From: Methylibium rhizosphaerae
GTDB lineage: Bacteria; Pseudomonadota; Gammaproteobacteria; Burkholderiales; Burkholderiaceae_C
Direction: 5' to 3'
Length of the DNA: 64,000 bases
Assembly: GCF_006386545.1 (NCBI RefSeq)
Contig: NZ_SWAR01000011.1
Location: 62,001 to 126,000 of the forward strand
Positions 12,143 to 23,160 of this stretch are shown here, piece after piece. Position 1 is the first letter of the stretch; each line of letters begins with the position of its first letter. Made by a program: the position numbers and the translations under genes. The notes beneath the pieces were generated by a model. The model searched no databases. It saw nothing but the letters and a program-made list of their open reading frames with translations, and was not told the origin of the DNA.

Positions 12143-12949
12143 ATGAACACCACCACGATGGACCGTCCGCACACCAGCACCAGCGACCACCGCGTCGTCT
12201 CGCGCGAACGCTGGCTGGCCGAGCGCCAGGCGCTGCTGGCGCGCGAAAAGGAACTCACCCGCCTGGGCGACCAGCTCGCACGTGAACGCCGCGCGCTGCC
12301 CTGGGTGCGCATCGACAAGCCCTATGTGTTCGACACGCCGCAGGGGCCGCGCGCACTGGCCGAGCTGTTCGACGGCCGCCGCCAGCTGCTGGTGCAGCAC
12401 TTCATGTTCGCGCCGGGGTGGGAGCAGGGCTGCAAGAGCTGCTCCTTCATGGCCGACCACCATGAAGGCGCCCGGCTGCACCTGGCGCAGCGCGACGTGA
12501 CGCTGCTGGTGGTCTCGCGTGCGCCGCTGGCCGACATCGAACGGTTCCGCCGCCGCATGGGCTGGCAGTTCGCCTGGGTGTCGTCCCACGGCAGCGACTT
12601 CAACCGCGACTTCGGCGTGCACTTCACGGCCGACGAACTGGCGCGCGGCGAGGTCGCCTACAACTACACCCGGCAGCCCTTCCCCCTCGAGGAGGCGCCC
12701 GGCATCAGCGTGTTCTGGCGCGACGACGACGGCACGGTGTTCCACACCTACTCGCGCTTCGGCCGTGGTGTCGAAGTGATGATGGGCACCTACCACCTGC
12801 TCGACCTCACGCCCAAGGGACGCGACGAGGAAACGCTGGCCTACGGCATGGAATGGGTGCGCCACCACGACCGCTACGAACAGCCGGCCGCCGCCCGGGC
12901 CACGGCATCGGCAACGGCCGCGTCGTGCTGCTCCACGGCGCACGCCTGA
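12143..12949 (+). CDS. DUF899 family thioredoxin-like protein
   Basis: A 268-residue DUF899 member: the family hallmarks VSRERWLAERQALLAREKE, the HFMFAPGWEQGCKSCSF segment with two cysteines spaced CKSC, and the HTYSRFGRGVEVMMGTYHLLDLTPKGRDE end are all present. The fold is thioredoxin-like and the CxxC pair suggests a redox role, but no substrate is known. AGGAG upstream supports the ATG at 12143. The last 20 residues are an Ala/Ser/Cys-rich tail not typical of the core domain. The next gene, a small membrane protein, starts 23 bp downstream. Confidence 0.85.
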   Translation: MNTTTMDRPHTSTSDHRVVSRERWLAERQALLAREKELTRLGDQLARERRALPWVRIDKPYVFDTPQGPRALAELFDGRRQLLVQHFMFAPGWEQGCKSCSFMADHHEGARLHLAQRDVTLLVVSRAPLADIERFRRRMGWQFAWVSSHGSDFNRDFGVHFTADELARGEVAYNYTRQPFPLEEAPGISVFWRDDDGTVFHTYSRFGRGVEVMMGTYHLLDLTPKGRDEETLAYGMEWVRHHDRYEQPAAARATASATAASCCSTAHA

Positions 12950-12972
12950 ACGCCGCGCTCAAGGCCGCCGCG

Positions 12973-13515
12973 ATGGACAGCCTCTGGCCCTGGATCGCAC
13001 TGGCCGCAGCCGGCGCGCTGCACGGCATCAACCCGGCCGGCGGCTGGCCCATGGCCGCGGTCCGCGGCGTGCGCGCGCACAGCGTCGCCGCGGCGCTGCG
13101 CGCGCTGTGGCCCATCGCTGCGGGCCACCTGGTCTCGGTGGCGCTCGTGGCCGGCACGCTCGCGCTCGGTCCGGGCCTGTCGTCCACGCTGCTGCAGTGG
13201 CTGGCAGGCGCCCTGCTGCTCGTGCATGTGATCGTCCATTGGCGGCGGCGCACGCAACCCGCAAGTCATGCACCGGCGCCCGGTACCGGCCTCGCGCTGT
13301 GGTCGTTCATCGTTTCGACTTCCCATGGCGCCGGGCTCATGCTGGTGCCCGCACTGGTGCCGCTGTGCCTCGGCGACGGACCGGCACGCGAGATCACCGC
13401 GGGCGGTTCGCTGGCCACCGGGCTCGCGGCGGTCGGCGTGCACATGGCGGCGATGCTCGTCGCCATGGCCGTGATGGCAATGCTCGCCTGCCTCGTGGTC
13501 CGCCGGGCGCATTGA
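12973..13515 (+). CDS. Small integral membrane protein, unknown function
   Basis: A 180-residue protein with five or six hydrophobic helices. It begins LWPWIALAAAGALHGINPAGGWPMA; the HGINPAxGW signature recurs in a family of uncharacterised membrane proteins. Histidines inside or next to helices (GHLVSVALV, STSHGAGLML, GVHMAAML) could bind a metal, but this is inference. ATG 12973 is chosen because it precedes the first helix directly; an upstream in-frame extension lies inside the DUF899 gene. Likely cotranscribed with that gene. Transport of a metal or anion is possible but not shown. Confidence 0.65.
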   Translation: MDSLWPWIALAAAGALHGINPAGGWPMAAVRGVRAHSVAAALRALWPIAAGHLVSVALVAGTLALGPGLSSTLLQWLAGALLLVHVIVHWRRRTQPASHAPAPGTGLALWSFIVSTSHGAGLMLVPALVPLCLGDGPAREITAGGSLATGLAAVGVHMAAMLVAMAVMAMLACLVVRRAH

Positions 13516-13550
13516 ACTTCGTCGCTATCGCCACCATTGCCGCGCCTTTA

Positions 13551-13579
13551 TTGCCCGGCCGATATCGCGCTCCTAGACT
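13551..13579 (+). promoter_or_regulatory. Sigma-70-like promoter for katG
   Basis: TTGCCC (13551-13556) and TAGACT (13574-13579) are separated by exactly 17 bp, giving a good housekeeping promoter about 50 bp upstream of the katG start. No clear OxyR site was seen. Confidence 0.55.
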
Positions 13580-13604
13580 GCCTCGCACGCTCACAACCGC
13601 GTGA

Positions 13605-15824
<2,220 letters not shown>

Positions 15825-15831
15825 GCACAAC

Positions 15832-15857
15832 CGCCCGGCCCTGCACAGGGCCGGGCG
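15832..15857. terminator. Bidirectional hairpin between katG and the TonB-C-like gene
   Basis: A perfect 12-bp inverted repeat (arms CGCCCGGCCCTG and CAGGGCCGGGCG, 2-base loop) lies between two convergent genes, 8 bp after each stop. There is no T-tract on either side, so intrinsic termination may be partial. Confidence 0.6.
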
Positions 15858-15864
15858 CGGCAGT

Positions 15865-16428
15865 TCAGTTCAAGGCCCCTGTGACGTCGGCTAGATCCAC
15901 GTCGATGTCCTGGTAGCTGGCGACTTCCCGGCCGTGCCGGCTAGCAGGCATGAAACCCGTTGCCTGGAACATCTCGCGCAGGCGCTCCACGACGGGCTCG
16001 TCCTGCTCGGCAGCAAACAGCGCCACGACCTGCGTCACCGCCCCGTCGGGCGATATGTACAGGCGCAGGCGGATCGGCAGCCCGCTCGGGGCGGTGCCGT
16101 CGAGCATCGCCGGATCCGGGCTCGAACGCGGAAGCGCCGGTCGATCGACCTCCGTGGCGGCGTAGTACCTGGGCCCGGTTGCCGGCGCTTCCTCCGCCGT
16201 GGCGACCAACCGGGCTTCATGCTGCGGTACGGGGGGCCGGTCAGCGCGGTTCGCTGGTGCCGCCGCCGGCGTCAGGGCTTGACCCGCAGGCGCCGGCTGC
16301 AGCCGCACCTGCAGCGTCGGCGTGCTGCCCGCATGCGGCGCCTGCCGCGCAGGAGCCGCCATGGCTGCCCACAGTGCGGCATGGCCGGCCAGTGCCAGGC
16401 ACAGCGAGCCCCATATCGCCGGGCGCAT
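15865..16428 (-). CDS. TonB C-terminal-like periplasmic protein at the end of the pilus operon
   Basis: A 187-residue protein with one N-terminal membrane helix or signal anchor (IWGSLCLALAGHAALWAAMAA), a Pro/Ala-rich spacer and a C-terminal domain (about residues 115-180) of the pattern LPIRLRLYISPDGAVTQV...ATGFMPA, resembling the TonB/TolA C-terminal fold. ATG 16428 is preferred over 16434 because GGAGG sits 8 bp upstream of it. It starts 23 bp after the pilY1 stop on the same strand, so it is likely part of the pilin operon. A link to pilus function or envelope energy coupling is inferred only from position. Confidence 0.7.
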   Translation of the reverse strand: MRPAIWGSLCLALAGHAALWAAMAAPARQAPHAGSTPTLQVRLQPAPAGQALTPAAAPANRADRPPVPQHEARLVATAEEAPATGPRYYAATEVDRPALPRSSPDPAMLDGTAPSGLPIRLRLYISPDGAVTQVVALFAAEQDEPVVERLREMFQATGFMPASRHGREVASYQDIDVDLADVTGALN

Positions 16429-16451
16429 GACCATCGCCTCCGTGCCTGTCG

Positions 16452-19400
16452 TCAATCGGCGGTGAGCACTTCGCGCCAGCTCAGGCGTCGCAGGCCGGAG
16501 GCCCCGCTGAAGTTGCCCTTGAGCCCGGAGACGTCGCCCTTGCTGCCGCCCGCGATGAGGCGGACCTTGCCGCCGACGTTCTTGAACACGATGTCGGTCG
16601 CGGTGCCTTTCACTGCGCTCGTCGAAGCCGCGATGCTGCCGTCGGCGTTCTGCAGCACCGACTTGCCGGTCGCCATGTTCACCGCGATGGCGCGGCTGGT
16701 GCCCGCGGGATCGCAGGCGTCGCCGCTGGGCAGGTTGACAGCCACCGCCACGATGCCGTTGAGGTACACCGGATGCACCGTCACCCGTTCGGTCACGCTG
16801 GAGGTCGCGGCGCGGCCGAAATCGTGGTACCAGCCCATCGAGGCCTTTGGTGCGCTGCCAATGCCCTGATCGAGCTGGGTGTTGGGCTCGAGTTCGCCGG
16901 CCTCGCTGCGGGTGATCGGGAAGTCGGCCTCCTTCGGCAGCGTCGCGTTCGTATGGAAGGCGGTCTTGGTGCCGTCGATGATGGCGTACAGGCTCTGCAC
17001 CTGGCTGTTGTTGATGTCCGAGTCGGCCAGCAGACGCCCGGTGCCGACGAAGACATAGCGCTTCTTCGAGTTCGGCTCGATGGCGATGCGCACCGCGGTG
17101 GTCACCGGCTGGGGCGCGCCGCTCGGGTCGGTGAGCTTGGCCAGCTTGATCGGCGCATCGTAGGCGCTGCCGGTGGTGCTCGTCAGGTCGTAGCGCCACA
17201 CGTTGCCCTGCAGGTCCCCCACGTACAGCGCATCCGCGGTGTAGTCGGTTTCGTCGGGAATGAAGGCGGTCAGGTGGTCCATGTTGATGGGCTCGCCCGA
17301 GCTGCCCTCGGGCGTGGCCACGGCCTCGAGCAGCTTGCCCGTCCTGGGGTTGATGAAGAACACGTAGCCCTTGCCGTCGCTGTTGTTGTAGCCCGAGGCA
17401 ATGGCCACCACCCAGCCGTACTTGCGGGTCTTGAAGACCTGCGCGTCGCCCCAGCTGTAGCCCAGGCGTTCGTCGGTGAACTCCCACAGCACCTTCTCGG
17501 CCACCGCCCTTTCGGTGGTCCACTCGGCCGGCTTGGTCACGTCGATCGCGAAGTAGCCCTTGCCGCCCTTGCCCAGGCCGCTGATCAGCACGCTGCGCCA
17601 GTCGCCCGACGCCTTGCTGCCGCCGGTGCGATCGAGGTCGATGTCATAGACCTGCGGGCTGGCATCGACGAAATAGTGGTGCGTGTAGTCAGGATTGCCG
17701 AGGGAGGCCAGGCCCGAGGTCCCGGCCGTCTTGGCGGTGCCGTAGGTGAAGCTCGGCACGTAGGCGAACAGCTCGTCCCCACCCGCCGCGGCAGAATCCG
17801 TGCCGTCGAAGGCGTGCAGCATGCCGTCGTTGGCACCGACATACACAACCGTCTTGCGCGAAGCGTTGTCGCGCTTGAACTTGCTGTAGCCAGGGTTGGT
17901 GATGTCGAAATAGCGGGCGGACGGACTCGACACGGCGAGAACCTTGGAATTCACGATGTCGCCCAGCAGGTGAGTGCGGCTGCGGTAGACGCCGCCTTCC
18001 TGGCTGGCCTCGCGGCTGCGATCGCCACGCAGGTAGTTCAGGAAGTTGGCCGCCGACTGCTGTTCGCTTGCGACACCCGGGACCTGGGAGAACGACGCGT
18101 AGAGCGTGCGCTCGAGAAGGCCCGCCGACCCCATGCCCTCCGCCGTGAAGGGCAGCGCCTCGCCCTTCTTGGTGCAACAGGTCACGATCTTGCGCTGCGC
18201 CGGCTTGGTTTCGTCGAGCTTGGCGGCGGCGCTCCATTGCTTGCGCAGGTTGGGTGTGCCGTCATCCCCGAAGGTCACCGAAAAGCCCGTCACGTCGCCC
18301 GTCCAGCTTTGCGGGTCATAGCCGGCCGCGAAGCTGGTGCCGCTGTTTTCTTCGTTCGGCGACGCGGTGACGAACGCGGTGCTCGTGGCCTGCGCGAGCT
18401 CGGACGACATCTTCGCGAAGGCACGGCTCAACCCCTCGCGCATGCGCTCCGGCCGGTTGGCGGGGAAGTAGTTGTCCGGCCGCTTGTCAGTACCCGTCGT
18501 GCCATCGGTGGCGTACTTCAGCGAATTGGTACCGATGGGGATCGTGTCCGAGCTGGTATGCCAGAGCTCGTCGGTCAGCGTCTTCTCGTCGTTCGATTTC
18601 GCATACGGCTGGAAGCCCTTGGGCACGGTGAAGCCGCCGTACTTGGTGGCCAGCCAGTACTGGTTCTTGTGCTTGTAGACCTGGTTCTCCAGCACGTCCA
18701 TCCAGTAGGTGTTCACCGTCTGGGTGCCGCTGACGTCCTTGCGGATGTCGGTGGTGTGCGCGTCGTAGGCCAGGCCGGCAACGTAGTAGCTGTTGCACTG
18801 GAACCACTCGTTGGGGCAGGTGGTGCTGCTGACGTCGCCGTAGATGCTGCTCAGCGTACCGGTGCTCAAGCCCTCGAGCCTGCCCACCATGTCGGTGGCG
18901 GTCTTCACATTCACCGAAGTATCGGCCTCGATCTCCGCCGGCATGGGCTTGGGCTCGAGCCCGCTCAGAAGGACGCTGCCCTGCAGGTTGGCGTCTCGGT
19001 GCGTGTTCACGTCGCCGATGCCGAGAATGAAGTTCTTCTGGCACGAGTAGAGGATCGGGTCGTCCCACTTCCGGATGGCCGGAAAGCCGTCGAGCCATTG
19101 TGCTGCGGTGGCGGAATTGCCGGCCCCTTTGAGGTCGGTGTAGGCCCTGACGTTGCCCAGGTTCTTGAAGTAGCGCAGCGCCGCGTTGTACATCTCGCTG
19201 ACCGGATCTTTCTCCTTGTAAGACTTCGCCTCGTAGCCGAACTTGTTCAGATAGTTCATCACTCCGCTGTTTGCGATGGCGACGGTCCAGCCATCTTCCG
19301 CCGCGCTGCCCACGGTGGCCTTGGCGTCATCGGCGTCGGGGTTGGTGAGCATCACGCCGGTGGAACTGCTCCATTCCGCCCCGCCGTTGGGCACGCCTGC

Positions 19401-20321
19401 CGAGCCCGGTACCGCCTTGGTCGGGCCGATGAACTTCATTCGCGCGCGCATCACGCCACCGTCGCGCTGCTGCGTTTGGGTGCCGCTGTGGTTGTAGTAG
19501 CCAAAGGCCGAGTAGCGCAGCTTGTCGGCGTACTGCTGCATGAGGCCCTCGGGCTTGTAGTTGGTGCCGTACTGCACGCAGTTGCTCTCGACGCCGACCG
19601 CCGCGTCGCACACCTTCACGTTGATGTAGAGCTCGTAGGTGGTCGAGTCCTGGGCGAACCGGTCATCCTTGGCTTGGACGTGCGACGTCTGGCTCGTGTA
19701 AGGAACCACGCTGCCCATCGTGCCGGTCCCGGTGATGTACATGCGCGTGCCGAGGTTGCGGATGCGGGTCGTGGCCGAGTTCCAGGTGAAGGGGGTGGCG
19801 CCCGCGATGTCATGGGTCGCGGTCTTGTCCGGAATCACGCTCGGCACATCCATGGCCGCATAGGTCTTGGTCAGGATGGTGCTGTCCTTGGTATCCGTGC
19901 TGCGGTAGCCGCCGGTGAGCACCCAGCGAAACGCATCGAGCGTCTGCATCGACGCCCAGTTCAGGTAGTTGCCGCTCCACAGCGGGGTGCTCCACGAGCT
20001 GGAGCAGGCATGCTTGCGCGCCTCGCTGTGGGGCTTGAAGTAGCTGCTGGCCGGCGTCGCCTTGTCGTAGACGTAGCTGTAGCACTTCTCCGGGTCGAAG
20101 TAGCCCAGGAAGGTGCTCTGCGCCGAATAGACCGTGGTGCTCGGGTAGGCCGGGGTGGTCGCGGTCGGCCACTCGACCGACAGGGCCAGCGCCAGGTTGC
20201 CCGGCACCATGGTCGCCGAGAACAGCGGCTGGTCGGCCAGGTCGATGTTGACGGCACCTGCCACCGGCAGCTCAATGGCGGCCGCCGTCAGGGCGGCCAG
20301 GAAAGCGGCTCTCGTTTTCAT
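16452..20321 (-). CDS. pilY1: PilY1-type pilus tip/biogenesis protein
   Basis: A 1289-residue exported protein with a signal peptide (cleaved near PVAGA) and the PilY1 C-terminal beta-propeller: KTVVYVGANDGMLHAFDGT, LGYSWGDAQVF, and GYVFFINPRTGKLLEAV are family hallmarks. PilY1 acts at the type IV pilus tip with minor pilins in adhesion, calcium-dependent retraction control and surface sensing. The ATG overlaps the pilX stop by 3 bp in a run of overlapping minor-pilin genes. The N-terminal 600 residues vary in the family and carry several cysteine pairs. I did not find a clear von Willebrand A MIDAS motif. Confidence 0.92.
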   Translation of the reverse strand: MKTRAAFLAALTAAAIELPVAGAVNIDLADQPLFSATMVPGNLALALSVEWPTATTPAYPSTTVYSAQSTFLGYFDPEKCYSYVYDKATPASSYFKPHSEARKHACSSSWSTPLWSGNYLNWASMQTLDAFRWVLTGGYRSTDTKDSTILTKTYAAMDVPSVIPDKTATHDIAGATPFTWNSATTRIRNLGTRMYITGTGTMGSVVPYTSQTSHVQAKDDRFAQDSTTYELYINVKVCDAAVGVESNCVQYGTNYKPEGLMQQYADKLRYSAFGYYNHSGTQTQQRDGGVMRARMKFIGPTKAVPGSAGVPNGGAEWSSSTGVMLTNPDADDAKATVGSAAEDGWTVAIANSGVMNYLNKFGYEAKSYKEKDPVSEMYNAALRYFKNLGNVRAYTDLKGAGNSATAAQWLDGFPAIRKWDDPILYSCQKNFILGIGDVNTHRDANLQGSVLLSGLEPKPMPAEIEADTSVNVKTATDMVGRLEGLSTGTLSSIYGDVSSTTCPNEWFQCNSYYVAGLAYDAHTTDIRKDVSGTQTVNTYWMDVLENQVYKHKNQYWLATKYGGFTVPKGFQPYAKSNDEKTLTDELWHTSSDTIPIGTNSLKYATDGTTGTDKRPDNYFPANRPERMREGLSRAFAKMSSELAQATSTAFVTASPNEENSGTSFAAGYDPQSWTGDVTGFSVTFGDDGTPNLRKQWSAAAKLDETKPAQRKIVTCCTKKGEALPFTAEGMGSAGLLERTLYASFSQVPGVASEQQSAANFLNYLRGDRSREASQEGGVYRSRTHLLGDIVNSKVLAVSSPSARYFDITNPGYSKFKRDNASRKTVVYVGANDGMLHAFDGTDSAAAGGDELFAYVPSFTYGTAKTAGTSGLASLGNPDYTHHYFVDASPQVYDIDLDRTGGSKASGDWRSVLISGLGKGGKGYFAIDVTKPAEWTTERAVAEKVLWEFTDERLGYSWGDAQVFKTRKYGWVVAIASGYNNSDGKGYVFFINPRTGKLLEAVATPEGSSGEPINMDHLTAFIPDETDYTADALYVGDLQGNVWRYDLTSTTGSAYDAPIKLAKLTDPSGAPQPVTTAVRIAIEPNSKKRYVFVGTGRLLADSDINNSQVQSLYAIIDGTKTAFHTNATLPKEADFPITRSEAGELEPNTQLDQGIGSAPKASMGWYHDFGRAATSSVTERVTVHPVYLNGIVAVAVNLPSGDACDPAGTSRAIAVNMATGKSVLQNADGSIAASTSAVKGTATDIVFKNVGGKVRLIAGGSKGDVSGLKGNFSGASGLRRLSWREVLTAD

Positions 20322-20953
20322 CGAACGACCGTGGTTTGTATGAAGACTTGCGTATTGCGCGGCCCGACCGCTCTCACGCTGATGCGGTAGACGGGGCGCA
20401 CCTGGGCCTTGACCTGCCGGAAGCGGGAGTCATGCGCCTCGTCGGACTTGCCGCTCACCGTGGCGCAGGCCGTGGTGCTCATGTCGCCGGCACCCAGGCA
20501 TTGCCTGTCGATCACGTAGCGCACCGTCACGCCTGTGTCCTCGTCGGAGATGTCGGCGGCGCGCATGCCGGCGGTGTCGAACAACGCGTCGTCCAGCAGC
20601 ACCATCGGAATGCCCTGATCGCTGGAAGGCAGTCGCGACGCCGAGTAGTTGTGGGTCCGCGCGTCCGAGTTGCGGGCGCTTTCGGCGGCCAGTTCACCGG
20701 TGGACAGCAGCTTCACCGCGACCTGCACGCCGCGCTCGGCTTCGTTCTTGAGGTCGCGCTTGAAGGCCAGGTTGCCGGCCTGCAGCATCGACGTGTCGAG
20801 CGAGCGCACCAGCGCCACCGCCGAGATCAGCAGGATGGTGAGCGCAATGAGCACGATGATCAGCGCCACCCCGGCCTGCGGACGCCGCAGGGCGCCCGCA
20901 GGCGCGCTCATGGATGAGGCGCCGTGCCGCGCCGAACAGGTTGCCGCATTCAT
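20318..20953 (-). CDS. pilX: PilX minor pilin-assembly protein
   Basis: A 211-residue protein with a PilX N-terminal domain: QAGVALIIVLIALTILLISAVALVRS is the prepilin-like hydrophobic helix, without the classical Glu at +5, as expected for PilX. It forms the tip complex with PilV, PilW and PilY1. Both ends overlap neighbours by 3-4 bp, so the operon is translationally coupled. Start choice: ATG 20953 overlaps the pilW stop; an internal ATG 14 residues later (MSAPAGALRRPQ) gives a leader length closer to other PilX proteins. Confidence 0.88.
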   Translation of the reverse strand: MNAATCSARHGASSMSAPAGALRRPQAGVALIIVLIALTILLISAVALVRSLDTSMLQAGNLAFKRDLKNEAERGVQVAVKLLSTGELAAESARNSDARTHNYSASRLPSSDQGIPMVLLDDALFDTAGMRAADISDEDTGVTVRYVIDRQCLGAGDMSTTACATVSGKSDEAHDSRFRQVKAQVRPVYRISVRAVGPRNTQVFIQTTVVR

Positions 20954-22149
20954 TTGAGGAGCGTGTTGCGCACCGGGATGGTGGTTTCGAAGGTGCGATA
21001 GCGGTAGCGCTTCTCGTCGTCGGATTCCAGCGTGCGCTGGTACTGCAGCGAGGCATCGAGGTCGGCGAACAGCGCGGGAATGCTTTCCGTCACGACGTCC
21101 TTCTCGGGCAGCGACGTGCGCATGATCAGCCCCACCCGCACCGCGCGGATCTGCTTGAGCAGGCCCGTGGCGGTGGGCGAGCCGTCCATCAGCCTGGCGA
21201 GCCGGTAGCCGCTGCCTTCATCGGGAGAGACCCATCGGTCCACGACGAGGTCCCCGTCGGTGTCCACGCCGTACAGCGCATGCATCTCGAACACGCCATC
21301 GGCGATGGGCGCCAATGGACTGGCCGTGGTATGCATCAGGTCGTAGCTGTAGAGCGTGTTGTGCTCGCCCACGCCGATGACCTGGAACGCCGGCGCGCCG
21401 CCGGCGGCGCTGCCCAGCGGCAAGGCGCGCGCACTGCCCTCGCGGTAGCTCTCGGCGCCGGTGCCGTTGACCGCGGACGCGTTGAAAGGGCCGCTGAGCG
21501 CGAGCTTGCTCGACGCACCGACCGCAGCCGTGGATCCCACTTGCTGCACCAGGCAGTCCACCGGACCACCCGTCGCCTCCAGCGGCTGCTCGTCGACCAG
21601 CAGCACCAGGTCGCCAGCCGCGACGCTCATCGTGTTGTCAAGCTTGAGCTCGCTGCCTTCGGCCTTGCCCGCGAACTTCACCGGCACCGAAGCGAGGCCG
21701 GAGGTGCTGGCCATCACGATGAGCACGTCGGAGGCCTTGTTGCTCACGGCAGGCTTCGTCTGCCCCTGCCCGATCAGCACCGGCGCGAGCCTGAAGGTGT
21801 TGGCGGCGCCGGTGTCCACATCGGCAAACGGATCCGGCAGCGGCTGCGTCCGGGGCAGCAGGACGCTGTTGTCCTTGGCAGCCAGCAGCTTGCAGCCCAG
21901 CGCATAGTCGGCCGCCTCGGCCAGGCCGGAGCCGGCGCCGCGCACCAGCTTGTCGAGCAGGTAGAGCGTGTAGTTGCCGGTCTGGTTGATGTCGTTGCCC
22001 GCGGTCGTCGTGCGCTTGCGCCCTTCGGACTGGGCCATGACGGTGAAGACCGCCAGCGCCAGCACCATCGACAGCACCACGCCAACCATCAGCTCGACCA
22101 GCGTCATGCCGCGCTGATTCGCGCGGACCTTTGCACCTGAGCGCTTCAC
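20950..22149 (-). CDS. pilW: PilW minor pilin
   Basis: A 399-residue type IV pilus minor pilin. The prepilin cleavage site and helix are NQRG|MTLVELMVGVVLSMVLALAVF, with Glu at +5. The GTG at 22149 overlaps the pilV stop (GTGA); this start gives a 14-residue basic leader, normal for prepilins, whereas longer upstream readings run through pilV. The large C-terminal domain has two cysteines that could form a disulfide. Likely processed by PilD and placed at the pilus tip with PilV, PilX and PilY1. Confidence 0.9.
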   Translation of the reverse strand: MKRSGAKVRANQRGMTLVELMVGVVLSMVLALAVFTVMAQSEGRKRTTTAGNDINQTGNYTLYLLDKLVRGAGSGLAEAADYALGCKLLAAKDNSVLLPRTQPLPDPFADVDTGAANTFRLAPVLIGQGQTKPAVSNKASDVLIVMASTSGLASVPVKFAGKAEGSELKLDNTMSVAAGDLVLLVDEQPLEATGGPVDCLVQQVGSTAAVGASSKLALSGPFNASAVNGTGAESYREGSARALPLGSAAGGAPAFQVIGVGEHNTLYSYDLMHTTASPLAPIADGVFEMHALYGVDTDGDLVVDRWVSPDEGSGYRLARLMDGSPTATGLLKQIRAVRVGLIMRTSLPEKDVVTESIPALFADLDASLQYQRTLESDDEKRYRYRTFETTIPVRNTLLK

Positions 22150-22571
22150 GGCTGCACCACCTTCGTGACGTACGAGCTGACAGGGTCGGACGGCAGCTTG
22201 GCCGGCGAGCGCCAGGTGATGCGAATGGCGACCATCCCTTCGCCATCGGGCCCGCTCACCACGCCCTGGGCGTTGGGCAGGCCCCCGGCGGCAGTGTCCG
22301 CCAGGCGACGCTGCCACGCTGCGACAACGTCCTGGTTCACTTCTGTCGTACCGGCCGCCCACATCTGCGACACCAGTTCGTTGGCGAGCAACGTGGCGCG
22401 CGTGCGGTCTTCGGCATCGATGGACAGCTGCGTCGCGCGCGCCTGCAGCCCCACCATGCCCAGCACGCCGATCGAGAAGATCACCAGCGACACCAGCACC
22501 TCGATCAGGCTCATGCCCTGCTGTGCGCCACGCCGCCGAATCGAGGACGGCACTTGCGGTTCAGCAACCAT
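22146..22571 (-). CDS. pilV: PilV minor pilin
   Basis: A 141-residue minor pilin with leader and cleavage motif GAQQG|MSLIEVLVSLVIFSIGVLG, containing Glu at +5. The helix ending LGMVGLQARAT is typical of PilV. ATG 22571 overlaps the end of the upstream fimT/gspH gene by 11 bp and has GGGA 6 bp ahead. ATG 22583 is an alternative that adds four residues. Its stop overlaps the pilW GTG. It acts with PilW, PilX and PilY1 to prime type IV pilus assembly. Confidence 0.88.
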   Translation of the reverse strand: MVAEPQVPSSIRRRGAQQGMSLIEVLVSLVIFSIGVLGMVGLQARATQLSIDAEDRTRATLLANELVSQMWAAGTTEVNQDVVAAWQRRLADTAAGGLPNAQGVVSGPDGEGMVAIRITWRSPAKLPSDPVSSYVTKVVQP

Positions 22572-23160
22572 CGGGGTTCCCATCGGACAGTTTCTTGGCG
22601 GCATCGCACATGCGGATCTTTCCGCCCAAGTAGGCCTGCACGCGCAGCTCGCGGTCTGCGCCCGGCGTGCTGATGGCGTAGACCATCGGCTCGATCGCAG
22701 AGGCCGGCGCGACGCACTCCTGTCCCAGGCCTGTGGCTGCGTTGCTGACCAGGCGGCCCATGGAGTTGAAGCACAGCAGTGCGGGGCCGGTGACGGTGAC
22801 GCTCGACTGGCTGGCAAAGGTTTCGCCGACGATGTAGTCGCTTTCGCTCGCTGCCTCGCCAGCGGTCTGAGGCAGCACGCGGGCGTACCAGTTGCGGCCG
22901 TTTTCCGCGGGCGCGGCCTCGACCTCCGGCTGCGAGTTGGTCAGGACGAAGCTCGTCTGCCGGCTGCGCCGCACGGCTTCGGTCTGGCTCATGCGCAGAC
23001 TGTTCTGCAGGGACTCGGCCACGCTGCGCACCCTGGCGCCGGCAACCCACGCCTGAAAGCTCGGCACGGCCGCCATCATCAGCAGGGCGAACACGGCCAA
23101 CGTGATCATCAGTTCCACCAGCGAGAAGCCGGCCTGGCGGAAGGCTCTTGCGATCAGCAT
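22561..23160 (-). CDS. fimT: GspH/FimT-type pseudopilin
   Basis: A 199-residue protein with cleavage motif RQAG|FSLVELMITLAVFALLMMAAVPSF and the GspH/FimT domain (AESLQNSLRMSQTEAVRRSR is the family signature after the helix). This is the FimU/FimT position in the minor-pilin operon. ATG 23160 overlaps the end of the PilE-like gene by 7 bp and gives a short basic leader (MLIARAFRQAG). Two cysteines near the C terminus resemble the FimT disulfide loop; FimT homologues in some bacteria bind DNA during uptake, which is untested here. Confidence 0.88.
   Translation of the reverse strand: MLIARAFRQAGFSLVELMITLAVFALLMMAAVPSFQAWVAGARVRSVAESLQNSLRMSQTEAVRRSRQTSFVLTNSQPEVEAAPAENGRNWYARVLPQTAGEAASESDYIVGETFASQSSVTVTGPALLCFNSMGRLVSNAATGLGQECVAPASAIEPMVYAISTPGADRELRVQAYLGGKIRMCDAAKKLSDGNPDGC

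Noticed and set aside
16773-20390. 1205-codon open frame on the plus strand, antisense to pilY1
   Set aside because: High-GC DNA produces long antisense frames. This one has low-complexity composition and no recognisable motif, while pilY1 is unmistakable.
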